A stretch of DNA of 64,000 nucleotides from Bothriochloa decipiens (GCA_023333625.1 CM041633.1:20096539-20160538); one strand, 5' to 3'; counted from the first letter of the stretch, positions 35,527-47,210 are shown. Made by a program: numbers and translations. Notes: generated by a model from the letters alone, not told the origin.

Positions 35527-36905
35527 TGTAACAGAACTGCCCAATTAATATAAACTCAAGGTACTAAGTAAATCGCCAAGGCAATTTAATTAGCACATTG
35601 TGTCCATATTAATTTGGTAATCCGTAAAATCTTGAAGGATTTCAAACTTTTCAACTTACTGCCCAAATTGAATAAGGTTCAACATACACCATTCATAATA
35701 TTACATAGAGTTCACACATTAGTTGATTACATTAGAGTCATCATAAATTTATTATAATACCAAATTCGAATTCAAATAGCGAAAGCAAATATAGTTTTTG
35801 GTTCGCAAACGCACATATAGTTTTGAATATAGTGCCAGGTCCATATCAAATCCAACAAAAGCATAGAAGTATGATAATACAGAGTGACCTTGCCCAAGGT
35901 CTAATCATCACCCAGAGCTGGGTAGAAGCAGGTCTCGCAGTAGCCATAGAACATCTCACCATCTGCAAGCAACATGGGAAATAAAACCCTGAGTACGAGA
36001 ATGTACTCAACTAGACTTACCCGTCATAAACTAAAAATAAATTGACTCCAAAGAGTATGCAGAGCTTTATAAGGAGGCTAGCTGACTCTTTTCTTTGCAT
36101 AAAAAGCTTGAGCTTATTAAGAATAATTATTATAACCCTCTAGCTTTGTATTTTTAAGTCATTAACCTAATCATGCTAGATTAGCACCTGATCGAAACAG
36201 TCATGGTGTAATTATCAAGCAAGAATAGTAACCAATTTCGGTTGAGCATCTTTCAGCATCAACATCATGACCATCTCATCTCTTTGTTCAAGTTTTTACT
36301 ACGATGCCCATGCTCAAGTCAGTGTTCACTACCCAGGAACAATGGAGATTATAATTGATTGCAAACCAACTGCGAGGTATTCCCCACACAAACCCAGACA
36401 TGCCTACGCGAAGGAACCTTAGGTCACCTTGGCCTATTCGGGTAGAGTCACGGGATCAACAGGAATCTTAGTACCCAGGGGCCGCCCGACTGCATACTAG
36501 TCGGACGTCGACATCAATCTTACTCTCTGTGCCCCTATAATCACCTGCGCCATCTCCATTACATGCATTCAGCTAGGTCAAAACCCGGCCCAAACAGAAC
36601 TCAAGGCTTCGCGATCGGATGATCACACCCTTCTAGTTATCTGTGGGCATGCGTTCAACATGACAAGAGGGCCGAGACATCGGACAGGGCCCTAGTTCAA
36701 CACAGATGGGATAAAACAACACATAACCTCTAGTTCTGTCCAGAGCACCAATCCCGCCCGATCTTGATTTATTACTCCACATGGTTTTTCCAATACAACA
36801 GTATAGCTCACCATTATGAGTCACCACCTATAACTCGTGGATGATAGGAAATCACCCGACTTCTACCGGTCTAATTAGGCAGGGCTAAGCATATAAGCGT
36901 GCCTA
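35527..36905 (-). repeat. Gypsy left LTR, truncated
   Basis: Starts TGTAACAGAACTGCCC and matches 47211-48585 almost continuously. At about 36905 it passes directly into gag-end sequence, so roughly 2.9 kb of LTR, the polypurine tract and pol are deleted. Confidence 0.85.
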
Positions 36906-37858
36906 TGGCACTAGTCTGTCCTGGCTTTCCCTGTGGAATGGGCATCCTAAAGGTCCTTTAAAACTTCCGCTGACTCTGAGTAGAAACATTCTTCTTCTGT
37001 GGAGGCCTAAACTTAGACCCCAAACCCTAAGGACGAGAAGGAGGACGATATGCAGGTGGCGCCCTTGGCTGGGAAGGACCACCTTCATGCGCCCTCTTCC
37101 GATTTTTGCTAGCAGAGTGCAAGTTGTCCTGATTCTCCTGGGTCAAGCAATCATTGTAGAAGTTGTTGAAAGTCACCCAGGTAGATGTACCCATGGTCTT
37201 CATCAACTTAGTACTGAGGCCCTTCTTGAAGGCGGCAATCTTGTTCTCATCATTGTTCACAAATTCTGGTGCATAACGGGACAGGTTGTTGAAAGCATGG
37301 AAGTACTCCTTCATGGAATAAGTACCCATGGTCAAAGCATGAAACTCGGCCTTCTTCATTGCCATGAGAGTGGCAGGAATGTAGGCTGCACGAAAGACAG
37401 CAACAAACTGATTCAATGTGATAGGCTGACCAGCAGGAAAGGTGTTGCGATGCAGTCTCCATCACAGCCCTGCGTCACCTTCAAGCATGTGCACAGCATA
37501 GGTAGCCTTCAAGTCCTCTAATTGTCTCAGCAAATGGAACCTTTCTTCCATGGTGTTAATCTAGGCATCAGCCATAAGGGGCTCCGGGGCATCCTTGAAC
37601 ACTGGAGGCTTGGTGTCAATGAAGTCCTTAAAGTCACTGTACTAGTTAGGCTGATGACCCTGGCGGATGTTGCAATTGGCCTCCAAGTTCTCACGCAACA
37701 ACTGCTCAATGTTGCGCTGACCTCCCATGAATTGTGCAAAGAGCTGCTCGGCTGTAGGAGGAGGAGGTGGCGCACCACGTGCCTCTTCACCACCCAAACC
37801 ACCACCACGACTACCACCGGCTCCACTGCGTGTGTCCACCATCTGCATGTTTCAACAT
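36906..37858 (-). pseudogene. Gypsy gag, decayed
   Basis: On the minus strand the frame begins MQMVDTRSGAGGSRGG near 37848 and contains AEQLFAQFMGGQRNIEQLL. After in-frame stops it continues (37416-37027) AAYIPATLMAMKKAEFHALT, MKEYFHAFNNLSRYAPE and ENKIAAFKKGLSTKLMKTMG, the retrotransposon gag core of Ty3/Gypsy type. The zinc knuckle expected next is absent because the gag end joins LTR sequence near 36905. A TAG at 37642-37644 and other breaks interrupt it. Confidence 0.8.
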
Positions 37859-38305
37859 TAACCATGTCCAATTATTAGGAGTTGGATTAATGAGGGTAAA
37901 CAAATGTATAAATTATGCCATGTGGAATTAATTGGAGAGAATAATGTCATACAATCAATCTCACAAACATAACAATTCGTTTTTCCACATCACAACTGCA
38001 CTAATAATAATATTAAGTCAAAACATTATAGAGGTCATACAATATCCATGGTTGCCAGCATATATACACTGGACTTTTAAGGATGTGTAAGGTACATCGT
38101 CTCACACCCCCAAAGTCACATCATAGTTTCCCTAATATACGAATGAGACATGCCCACATGATACAAGAGTCACGAAAGCTTGACTACGGACTTGCATAAC
38201 CCCAACTAGCAAACTCCAAATAGTCTCTCCCTAGACCTGGCGTCTACGACTGGTGGCTCCCTGACTGGCCACACCATTAGGTGGAGAGGACTCCCACTGT
38301 CCGTG

Positions 38306-39237
38306 CTATCTCACATAGATCTCCTTGCGTAAGGTGTCGATGCGCAACTCCTTCTTGTGTAGGTCATTCCTGAGGACGTGCTGAGCGGCCCTCAAACGGC
38401 GTGCCTCGGTACAGGCCGCATTCCGCTTGCACACGGTGCAGTCCAAAGCGTCCTCATAGGTCTTGCGAGCAGTGTCACTACGAAGCTTCGCCTGAAGCTC
38501 CTGAACCTGTTGCCTAGCTAGCTCGTCCCTCAGGACGGCCTGGTCCCTCTGCTCAGTCACTAGAGCCAACTCCTCTTTGAGCTCCTCAATCTTCTTCTCA
38601 TACTTCTCCTGCTGCTCCTCCTGCTGTCTTCTGGCACGCTCCAGCTCATCATACCTGGAGAGGGCAAGGTTCTCCTGTGCTGCATATGCCTTCATCAAGG
38701 CGAACACAACACTCTACGCAGGTGCACGACTGCTCTCTACCTCCTGAGGTCCTGCCGTCAGTGTCATGCCCTTAGCCTTCCTCCACTTATTATCGTGGGG
38801 GCAATCCAAAGGGAAGACACCAGGGAAGATCTGTTCCAACTCATTGGGCAGCTCCACAACAATCCTCTCAATGATCTGAAAAGCAGCGTCCTGGGCACCA
38901 TCAAAGAGAGTGATACCTCACCCTTAGCTATCCAACAAGTCAAACACTTGTCAAGGCCCAAGGGTAGCACCACAACCACCACGGATGCAAAGCCATTGTT
39001 CCCTAGGTCATATCTGACCCAGTAGTATTGTGGCTCTGCTCCCACAAGGTAATCAGCACTGTGCAGCAGCCTCCAGAGGAGGGTGGGCAAACCACCCTAT
39101 TCCAGGAAAGTGTCGGCCTCCCTGCGCTAGCGGGACGACAACCGGCGAACCACAACGGGCGTATCCACAGGGGAAGCAACCCTGCGGCGGCGAGGAGGAC
39201 ACGAACTCTTGCGGGCCGTCTGCTTGGTCCAAGCCAT
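38306..39237 (-). pseudogene. retroelement accessory ORF with a histone H3-like N-terminus and coiled coil
   Basis: The minus-strand frame starts at 39237 with MAWTKQTARKSSCPPRRRR, matching the histone H3 tail (ARTKQTARKS) at nine of ten positions. A globular-looking part follows (HSADYLVGAEPQYYWVRYDL, then VVVVVLPLGLDKCLTCW), then, after a frame change near 38920, IVVELPNELEQIFPGVFPLD and DNKWRKAKGMTLTAGPQ, then a long coiled coil (ERARRQQEEQQEKYEKKIEE onward) and a CTVCKRNAACTEARR segment, ending at 38306. In-frame TAG codons occur at 39127-39129, about 39094-39096 and about 38715-38717. It sits upstream of gag between the leader and gag. Similar ORFs occur in other grass retroelements as far as I recall, but no search was done. 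Function unknown. Confidence 0.6.
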
Positions 39238-39242
39238 CTATA

Positions 39243-39392
39243 AAAATTTTTGTGGTATCCTGGTAAGCACATGTTTTATAAAATAAGCATTAAGTGTTCT
39301 GGTAAGCACATGTTTTAAAAATTTTTGTGGTAAGCACTCTGGTAAGCACATGTTTTAAAAATTTTTGTGGTATCCTGGTAAGCACATATATC
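39243..39392. repeat. short tandem repeats at the Gypsy-pararetrovirus junction
   Basis: The motif CTGGTAAGCACATG occurs four times (the last copy ends CACATA), with TTTTAAAAATTTTTGTGGTA linking several of them, immediately left of the pararetrovirus sequence. Confidence 0.75.
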
Positions 39393-39540
39393 AAATGGGT
39401 TGGTTTGAAAATAAAAATAGATTATACAGAATATCTAGAGAAGTTGAATTAAGTGTTCTAGTTGACCCTGTTCAGCTAAGCATAGTTAATAAGCAAATTA
39501 AAAATGGGTTGAAATATTCTGGATATAAATATATACATTA
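39390..39540 (+). pseudogene. duplicated 5' fragment of the viral movement-protein frame
   Basis: Nearly identical to 41715-41865 (starts ATCAAATGGGTTGGTTT), then joins directly to leader sequence at about 39541. The join shows rearrangement before or during integration. Confidence 0.85.
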
Positions 39541-41000
39541 AAATAATAATATGTACACGTGCCAGAACTGATTTAATGTCTGTAACATTAATCATTCGGG
39601 CATGGAAAACCATATCCATACCCTTGAATATTTTTGAGTGAAAACAGCCAGCGCAACAGAAATATACAGTGAAAAAGAATAAAAAATTTAGAGTGTCATC
39701 GTCGATCAACAGTGCTTTCTTATCCTTCAAAAGAGAACGACGACGGCAAATCACCGTCCTGTAACAGTAATGTCATATAATTGAAGGCTCTGTCGTAAGG
39801 AAGATAAACTCGAAGGACATCCAGATAAGCGCGAAGGACGCTCGAGAAGGCTCTCTGGGCTCTTTAAAAGGAGATGACGAGCGCCTGCATTCGCTGTCAG
39901 ATCATCCGCTGAGTAGACCATCCGCTCATCACCTCACTCACTCTATGAAGACTCCACTTCACTCTCATACACCATGAAGCCCACTACCTCATAACTCGTC
40001 TGAGCTAGTCCACCATTAGCCATAATAGTAACCATCCGCTACCACTGTGTTACGCCACCAGCGTTGTAAATTAGAGAATAAGAAAGATCACCGACTTTCC
40101 GTGCTTATAAGATAATTAAGGTTTGTACTAAGTGCTTGGGGTTTCCCGAAAGAAAAAGCCATATGTAAGCTTTCCTTGTGAAAATGGATTAAGCTTTTCT
40201 GTTCTAATCCCAGTTGTCCTTTAAGCTTGTTCATATGGGGCGATGTTTATGCTAGGGACCCTAGAGGAGAAACCTCTGCGTTGAGTTGTTCTCGTGTTAG
40301 CCCATGTAGCGACGTTTTAGAGAACCCTGTGTCCGCAGAGAAGTGTTCCCTTCGGGTGGAACTTCCTGGGAGACAATAGGGCCTGAGTCCTGTGTGTTCA
40401 TAGATGGGGATAGCGAGGGAGAAGAACAGGTTAGCCTGGTTCTGTAGCAAATTTAGTGATGCATACAGTGAGTACCGAGTAGGACAGACACTAGCATAAT
40501 CATACAACCAGTTGAAAGTTTGGTCTCGCCAGCCTTGCAAAGATCCTGAGAATTACATGCATATATAATTCCGCATACTCTGCGTACTAAATAATATCGC
40601 ACTCATTATATTCATCATGCATCCGCCACCCATATTTTTAAGTGCTCCAAATAGTGTCTGTATAGTTATATATTTTGACTTGCACTCACACATACTCACT
40701 AAATCACTTACGTTCATAAATCACGCACACGCATCCTTCATATTTTCAAAAGCTAGTGCCCTGAATAGTTAAGAAAAGTAAGTGCCTTAAATAGTATGAA
40801 TAGTTAAAGTGCGTGAGCCACACAGTTGAAATGCTCATGCACTATTCATATTCCAAATTTAAATAGTGCTCAGTATTTTAAATAGTACCACGAATTTAAA
40901 TAGTAACTGCTGAATTTAAATAGTAACATAAATAGTAACTCATGAGTTTTAAATCTAAATTTTGAATTTGGGTTTTTACCCTTAAATTTCAGATATTCCT
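39541..41000 (+). repeat. viral non-coding leader region, left copy
   Basis: Direct repeat of about 45481-46789. It contains a block at about 39737-39925 missing from the right copy, which includes a TTTAAAAGG box (39863-39871) that may be the transcript promoter. Downstream is a long leader with short upstream frames and many AATAGT repeats. Confidence 0.8.
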
Positions 41001-41007
41001 GTAGCCG

Positions 41008-41020
41008 TGGTATCGGAGCC
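41008..41020 (+). promoter_or_regulatory. methionine-tRNA primer-binding site of the pararetrovirus
   Basis: TGGTATCGGAGCC differs at one base from the complement of the plant initiator tRNA 3' end, the standard minus-strand priming site in Caulimoviridae. It lies directly after the left leader repeat. Confidence 0.85.
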
Positions 41021-41256
41021 TGGTTAATAAAATTTGAATTTAAGGGATTTACTAAATAGTAAAAATTGAAAAGTTACATTATTTAAATTTAGAAGTTAAT
41101 ACAGAAAAGTCTATCAAGACTAAAGAAAATATAAATATCAAGTGCAGACTAAATAGTTTCGAAGAACATATTTGGCATACTTTACATGGGCAGTTAAATT
41201 TAGTAGTAGACTTAATACATAACTTCTATATATCTTGGGGTAAAAGACAAGACGAT

Positions 41257-41532
41257 TTGGAATTAAAATTTGAGAGTCTTCAAAAAGAGCATAAGCAATT
41301 AAAAGATCAATATTTAGCTATCAATAATAAGTTAGAAATAGCTTTACAAGCTTTGGAAGAAAGTAAAGTTTCTCTAGGAAGAATTAGCCAAAATAGTGAC
41401 TATATTAAAAAGGATATAACTTATCTAGACAAAAAATTTGAGAATACTAATATCGTTGGTTATAACAAAGAAATTGTGTTATCATCTGCAGAAATAGTTG
41501 AATTTAATAGATCATTAAATTCAGAAAAATAG
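41257..41532 (+). pseudogene. pararetrovirus frame with a coiled coil
   Basis: 91 codons with a heptad-like pattern (LQKEHKQLKDQYLAINNKLE). Position and character resemble the small frames preceding the main polyprotein in tungro/badna-type viruses, which encode virion-associated proteins. It lies in an open stretch after the primer site. Family role is inferred. Confidence 0.5.
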
Positions 41533-41721
41533 CAGTATCTAAAGGCCACTCTAGGAGAGACAAGTCACTCCAAATAGTGAATAGACACATAAGACCTTTA
41601 GATTTAATTGATAAAATAAAAGAAGGATGTGATGATATAGAGACTCTGAAAGAAATGATAGATGTGGAAAGAGATCTTGAAAGATACTTTAAGAAAGATA
41701 AGACCCTAACAAATATATCAA

Positions 41722-42276
41722 ATGGGTTGGTTTAAAAATAAAAATGGATTATATAGAATATCTAGAGAAGTTGAATTAAGTGTTCTAGCTAATCCTGTTC
41801 AGCTAAGCATAGTTAATAAGCAAATTAAAAATGGGTTAAAATATTATGGATATAAATATAGACATCAAAGAATGTATATCATAGGAATTAAAGGTATGAC
41901 AAGAAAGAAATTAGGAACAAAGGTCTTAATAATTTTGTTAGACAAGAGATGGGATTCAATAAATAAAGCGACATTAGGATTTTTAGAAGGAGATATGAAT
42001 GAGAATATGCTAAGAACATATATAGCTACAGACTTATTAATACCAGTAAAAGAATTTATAGAAAAGATGGCTTTTGATTTTCAAACTAAAGGCTATGAAG
42101 ATTTTAAAGGAACAAACTTATTAGTAAGCATAGAATTTTTAGGAAGGCTAACTAATAGAAGTGAAACTAAATATAAGATAAATATGAATAATATAATAGA
42201 AAACATGCAGTCTAAAGGAATAAAATTTATGAGTCCTCTAAAAATAAGTTCTAAAGATAGAACAGGCGAAGAATGA
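41722..42276 (+). pseudogene. pararetrovirus movement-protein-like region
   Basis: 184 codons from an ATG at 41722. The region resembles the cell-to-cell movement domain (30K type) at the N-terminus of tungro/badna-type polyproteins. It ends at a TGA (42274-42276), after which coding-like sequence resumes in broken pieces. Its 5' part is duplicated at 39390-39540. Confidence 0.6.
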
Positions 42277-44520
42277 AATATAAGTGCTCTGATAGAGCCA
42301 AATATCTTAAAGCAACCTAAAGATTATATAAACTATGAAAATAAAAAGGGATCAACTAGTATTAGATTTGTAGGCTATGAAGAACGAAGCTTAGATGACT
42401 TAGAAATATCTAAATCAGAAGTAGAATCAGTAGAGAATAAAAGGAATAGCATATGTGAATTTATGAAAAGTTTAGATATAGATAAAGAAATAAAATATTA
42501 TGAGCAAAAGATTAAAAAAAATTTTGATGAATATTTTAGAACCAGCATAAGTGAATGGAATGCAATAAGAGAAAAAAATTTACTTTAGACGATAAATTTA
42601 TAGACTATGGAAGATTAAGGAAGATAGAAAGTTAAATAATAAAAAACTTAGTGTTCCAATAAAGAAATATAAAGCCAAGCCAAAACTGGTAGAAGTTGAA
42701 AATAACAAAGTTCAAAAAAAGTTAGTTGACAGTAAACTTAAAAAGGCAGATAAAGACAATGATATAAGTGAAGAAGAGGAATGGGAGATTAATCATAAAT
42801 TGCTACTAGAAAGTTATGAAGAAGAAGATAATGAGGATATTAATAAAATAACTTGAACTAACTCTGTAGATTTTATAAAACCTTTATAATATAAAGTACC
42901 ACATAGAAAAGATATTGCTATAGAAGCAATGGACCTAGATCCAAGTGCATCAAAAAGAAAATGAGGTTCAGATATAAATATTGAAGGAGAAAAAGAAAGA
43001 CTAACTAGAACTCAAGGAATATGGCCACCAGAAAAAGAAGAAACTACATATAACTATATACCCAGACAATATACACATATAGGTTCAAAAAGAAGAGATT
43101 TTAAAAAGAAGGTTTAATTTCAAAATTCTAAAAGTGATGGTGCCATATTAAATTTAGCAGCACACAACCCTATAGACTGGCCGAATATAATCAGCATATG
43201 AAAAGGGTTAATAGTGTAAAAATATATACAAAATTAACATAATATTAGAAATAGAGTAGAAGATATGATTACATATTTAGAAACATTTTTAGGAGAATCA
43301 GTTAAGGTTTTATGGGAACAATGGGTAGAAGCTTTTCCTGTGTGCTATGAGCATCTAAAAAGAGCTGGTAGTAACCCATATAATTTTGCGAATATCATAT
43401 CAAGCATTGTAATAGGTAAAGACTCTGAATTAGGATATACAGTTTTACAAAACGAAAGACTGAGAGAGCTAGAAAAACTATCACTAACAAACTAGAAAAG
43501 AATTAAAGAATTCTCTCAGCATTATTTATATAACGCCTCAACTGCTAAGCAGGGCTATAAGAATGGCATTGTTGAAAAATATTTCCATAAGTTGCCAGAT
43601 CCTTTAGGATGTATGATATACGAAGAATATAAAAAACAGATGGTAAAGAATATAATATCTCTCAGGCTATAACATTTGTATTCAAACAACTAAGAAAAAT
43701 ATACACAAATATTCAAGCTCAAAGATCAATGAAGCAATCTGATTATAATTTTTGTAATAAAATAGTTCAAATACCATTAACATATAGAGAAGAGAGATCT
43801 AGGTATAAGAAATATTTTAAGAATTATAAAAAAGATAACATGAGAACAAAAAAGAACTATTTTCTGCGAAGATCAGATAATAGAGCTCCTTTCTTACATA
43901 AGAGAAATGTAAAAAGATATAATCCTAGAAAGAATTATGATAGTACTTATAGATGTTATGTTTGTAATTCACTAGATCACTTGAGTAAAACTTGTCCTAA
44001 TAAACATAAGAAGAGGTATTCTAATAAGCAAAAAGAAGAAGAAAAGGTTCTAAGAATAGATAGCGTAAATGAAAATATTTTAGTACGTGATGATGATATA
44101 ATAGATGATGAATCAATATAATCAATTATAGAAACAGATGAGATTGAATACGATGAAGAAAAAGAATCAAGTGGTGAAGAATTAGATTTAACTGATGAGT
44201 TATCTGGATTAAAGATAGAAATGATGGATCAAATAATATGTAAGCATATAAAAGAAAAATACAAAACTTTATCTGATATATGTTCATATTTATCTATTGT
44301 TACAGGAATGAATATAAGGTGCGTGTTCTACATATATTATCAAGATCCAGGAGAAAGAGCAACATGCAATCTATGCCAAAGACAAGCATGTGTGTTATGT
44401 TTAGATCAAAAAGAAAAGAAAAATAAAATAATAGTGAATACAAAATATGAGAAAAATAAGTTAGCAGAAGAAGTAAAGTCAGAAAAAGTAAATTACAAAC
44501 ATATAACTAATATTCCATAA
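42277..44520 (+). pseudogene. pararetrovirus coat-protein-like region with zinc knuckle
   Basis: Broken frames (43265-43495, 43729-44121 and 44221-44520 are the longest). In the frame starting at 43729, residues C76, C79, H84 and C89 form a CCHC zinc knuckle (43954-43995), preceded by a Lys/Arg-rich stretch, as in coat proteins of this family. Downstream, a cysteine-rich motif (CNLCQRQACVLC) lies near 44370-44400. Stops are frequent and several are TGA. Confidence 0.65.
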
Positions 44521-45486
44521 GAGTTTTTAGTTTCCAGATTAAGTTTTAAAACTGATCATATCTTGTCATACTTTTTACAAGAAATTATAGATTTAATATG
44601 AAAAAAATATGCTAAAAGGCACTACAAAATCTTTCAAGATATACAAAATTATTTCACGAGGATATATGAAGGGAAAGAAAGGCAGTCAGGAATAACGGTT
44701 AATGCAAATACTTTTCCTTTAATACATATCGATGAAATATTTATTGTCAAGCCTCATCAAAGATTTATAATATTTATGGCTGACATAGACCTAAAATTTT
44801 TTTAGAAATATACAAAGAAATGCTAAGATGATATAACATTGCAAACCATTATTGATCATGGGCTAATCCATGATATATATGGTACACTTGAACAAATTCT
44901 TAAATCTAATCTTGGAAAGGCAATTAAAGAAGTATGCAAAAAGTTAGCCTGTATCCAAGGTAAATATAAGATTAAATTCTGTTCTAATCCACCAAGATTT
45001 ACTCAACCAATAAGGCCAGCTAATCATGATATATATATTACAAAAGGTCAATACAGACTCCCCAATGTATGGAGAGTTAAGGAGAAATATGAAGAGTTAT
45101 TTATTAAAAAGACAAATCATGATAATTGAAGAATATTTAGAGAAGCAAAAGAATTAGAAGTAAATATTATGTTTGAATCAGAATATCATATGATATACCA
45201 AAATAAGATAATAAATGTGTTCTTACGAGAATACTATACTAGATGTAGCATAATACAACGAGGAGTTGAAAGATTGATCAAGCCCAATTATAGTGAAGAA
45301 TGTGATCTAAGAAAAGAATACAAAGATTTATTGTCTTGCTATGAAATATGCCAGCCTGATGATTCAGACATTGAAGAAGATACTGACTATATAAAAAGAG
45401 TCAAGGCAGGCTGTGATCAATGTCAAAGAATATATATTCCCTATGTTGATAAAGAGTTATCAACAATTTGGCCCGGGGAAGAATAA
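44521..45486 (+). pseudogene. pararetrovirus downstream coding remnant, domain not recognised
   Basis: Frames 44839-45129 and 45169-45486 are coding-like and AT-rich, but show no Asp-protease DTG, no YxDD reverse-transcriptase box and no RNase H signature. The stretch ends exactly where the right leader copy begins, so the polymerase region is deleted or this block is a different viral segment. Confidence 0.45.
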
Positions 45487-46789
45487 TATACACACGTGCC
45501 AGAACTGATTTAATGTCTGTAACATTAATCATTCGGGTGTGAAAGACCATATCCATACCCTTGAATATTTTTGAGTAAAAACAGCCAGCGCAACAACCAG
45601 CACAAAAGAAATATACAGTGAAAAAGAATAAAAAATTCAGAGTGTCATCGTCGGTCAACAGTGCTTTCTTATCCTTCAGAAGAGAACGACGACGGCTCGT
45701 CACCTCACACACTCTACGAAGACTCCACTTCACTCTCATACACCATGAAGCCCACTACCTTAGAACTCGTCTGAGCTAGTCCACCATTAGCCATAATAGT
45801 AACCATCCATTACCACTGTATTACTCCACCAGTGTTGTAAATTAGAGAATAAGGAAGATCACCGACATCTCGTGCTTGTAAGGTAATTAAGGTTTGTACT
45901 AAGTGCTTGGGGTTTCCCGAAAGGAAAAGCCGTATGTAAGCTTGCCTTATGAAAATAGATTAAGCTTTTCTGTTCTAATCTCAGTTGTCCTTTAATCTTG
46001 TTCATATGGGACGATGTCTCTATACTAGGGACCCTAGAGGAGAAACCTTTATGTTGAGTTGTTCTCGTATTAGTCCATGTAGCGGCGTTTTAGAGAACCC
46101 TATGTCTGCAGAGAAGTGTTCCCTTCAGGTGGAACTGCCTGGGGAGACGATAGGGCCTGAGTCCTGTGTGTTCATGGCTGGGGATAGCGAGGGAGAAGAA
46201 CAGGTTAGCCTGGTTCTGTAGCAAGTTTAGTGATGCATACGGTGAGTACCAAGTAGGAAAGACACAAACATAGTCACACGACCGACTGAAAGTTTAGTCT
46301 CGCTAGCCTTGCAAAGATCCTGATAATTACACGCATATATAATTCCACATATAATTCCACATACTCTGCGTACTAAATAATCACGCACTCACATTATATT
46401 CATCGTGCATCCACCACCCATATGTTTAAGTGCTCCAAATAGTTTCTGTATAGTTATACATTTTGACTTGCACTCACACATACTCACTAAATCACCCACG
46501 TTCATAAATTACGCACACGCATCCTTCATATTTTCAAAAGCTAGTGCCCTGAATAGTTAAGAAAAGTAAGTGCCTCGAATAGTACGAATAGTTGAAGCGC
46601 GTGAGCCACTCAGTTAAAGTGCTCGTGTACTATTCATATTTCGAATTTAAATAGTGCTCAGTATTTTAAATAGTACTGCGAATTTAAATAGTAACCGCTG
46701 AATTTAAATAGTGACATTAATAGTAACTCATGATTTTTAAATCTAAATTTTGAATTCGGGTTTTTACCCTTAAATCCCGGATATTACTG
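45481..46789 (+). repeat. viral non-coding leader region, right copy
   Basis: Direct repeat of 39541-41000, lacking about 190 bases around the likely promoter. It ends just before the primer-site position, where an inverted fragment begins. Confidence 0.8.
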
Positions 46790-47020
46790 AGCACTATTTA
46801 CCGGCGGATGATCTGATAGTGAATGCAGGCTACAGGAATATCCGGGATTCGAGGATAAAAATTCGGATTCAAAATTCAAATTTAAAATTCACTAATTACT
46901 ATTCACATCACTATTCAAATTCAGCGGCTAGTATTCGAATTCGCGATACTATTTAGAATACCGGGCGCGAATTAAATTCGAAATATGAACAGAGCACTTA
47001 CTCGTGTTACACACTTATTA
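46790..47020 (-). repeat. inverted fragments of the viral leader
   Basis: 46800-46828 is the reverse complement of the segment near 39893-39920. 46829-47010 is the reverse complement of the leader 3' end (AATAGT-rich part and the GATATTCCTG end). Together with 46600-46789 this makes a head-to-head inverted repeat of about 180-base arms. Confidence 0.8.
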
Positions 47021-47210
47021 TAAAATATTCGATGTACACATTTAGGTACATATATATGTGTGTGTGTTGAAAACCACACACTTTTTAAAACCCTATGTAT
47101 ATGTTTAAATGGCTATAAGTTTATAATTACTTTTTGTAAAACAAATTCTTTTGTTTTAATTACTTATGAACAGTAATACATTGAACCTTCCACTGATGCC
47201 AGCTGTAACA

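Larger units (their letters stand above)
39390..47020 (+). mobile_element. endogenous pararetrovirus (Caulimoviridae), rearranged and decayed
   Basis: An AT-rich block with a methionine-tRNA primer site, a long leader, movement-protein-like and coat-protein-like frames on the plus strand, and a C-x2-C-x4-H-x4-C zinc knuckle. The non-coding leader region occurs in direct orientation at both ends and once more, partly, in inverted orientation. No protease, reverse transcriptase or RNase H motif is seen. The frame order and style suggest a relative of tungro/badna-type viruses, from memory only. Many in-frame stops, mostly TGA, show it is inactive. Confidence 0.8.

Noticed and set aside
39476..39754. 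Minus-strand 92-codon frame conserved in both viral leader copies (also 45401-45739)
   Set aside because: The leader is duplicated DNA, so shared frames are expected; no coding features are seen on this strand.
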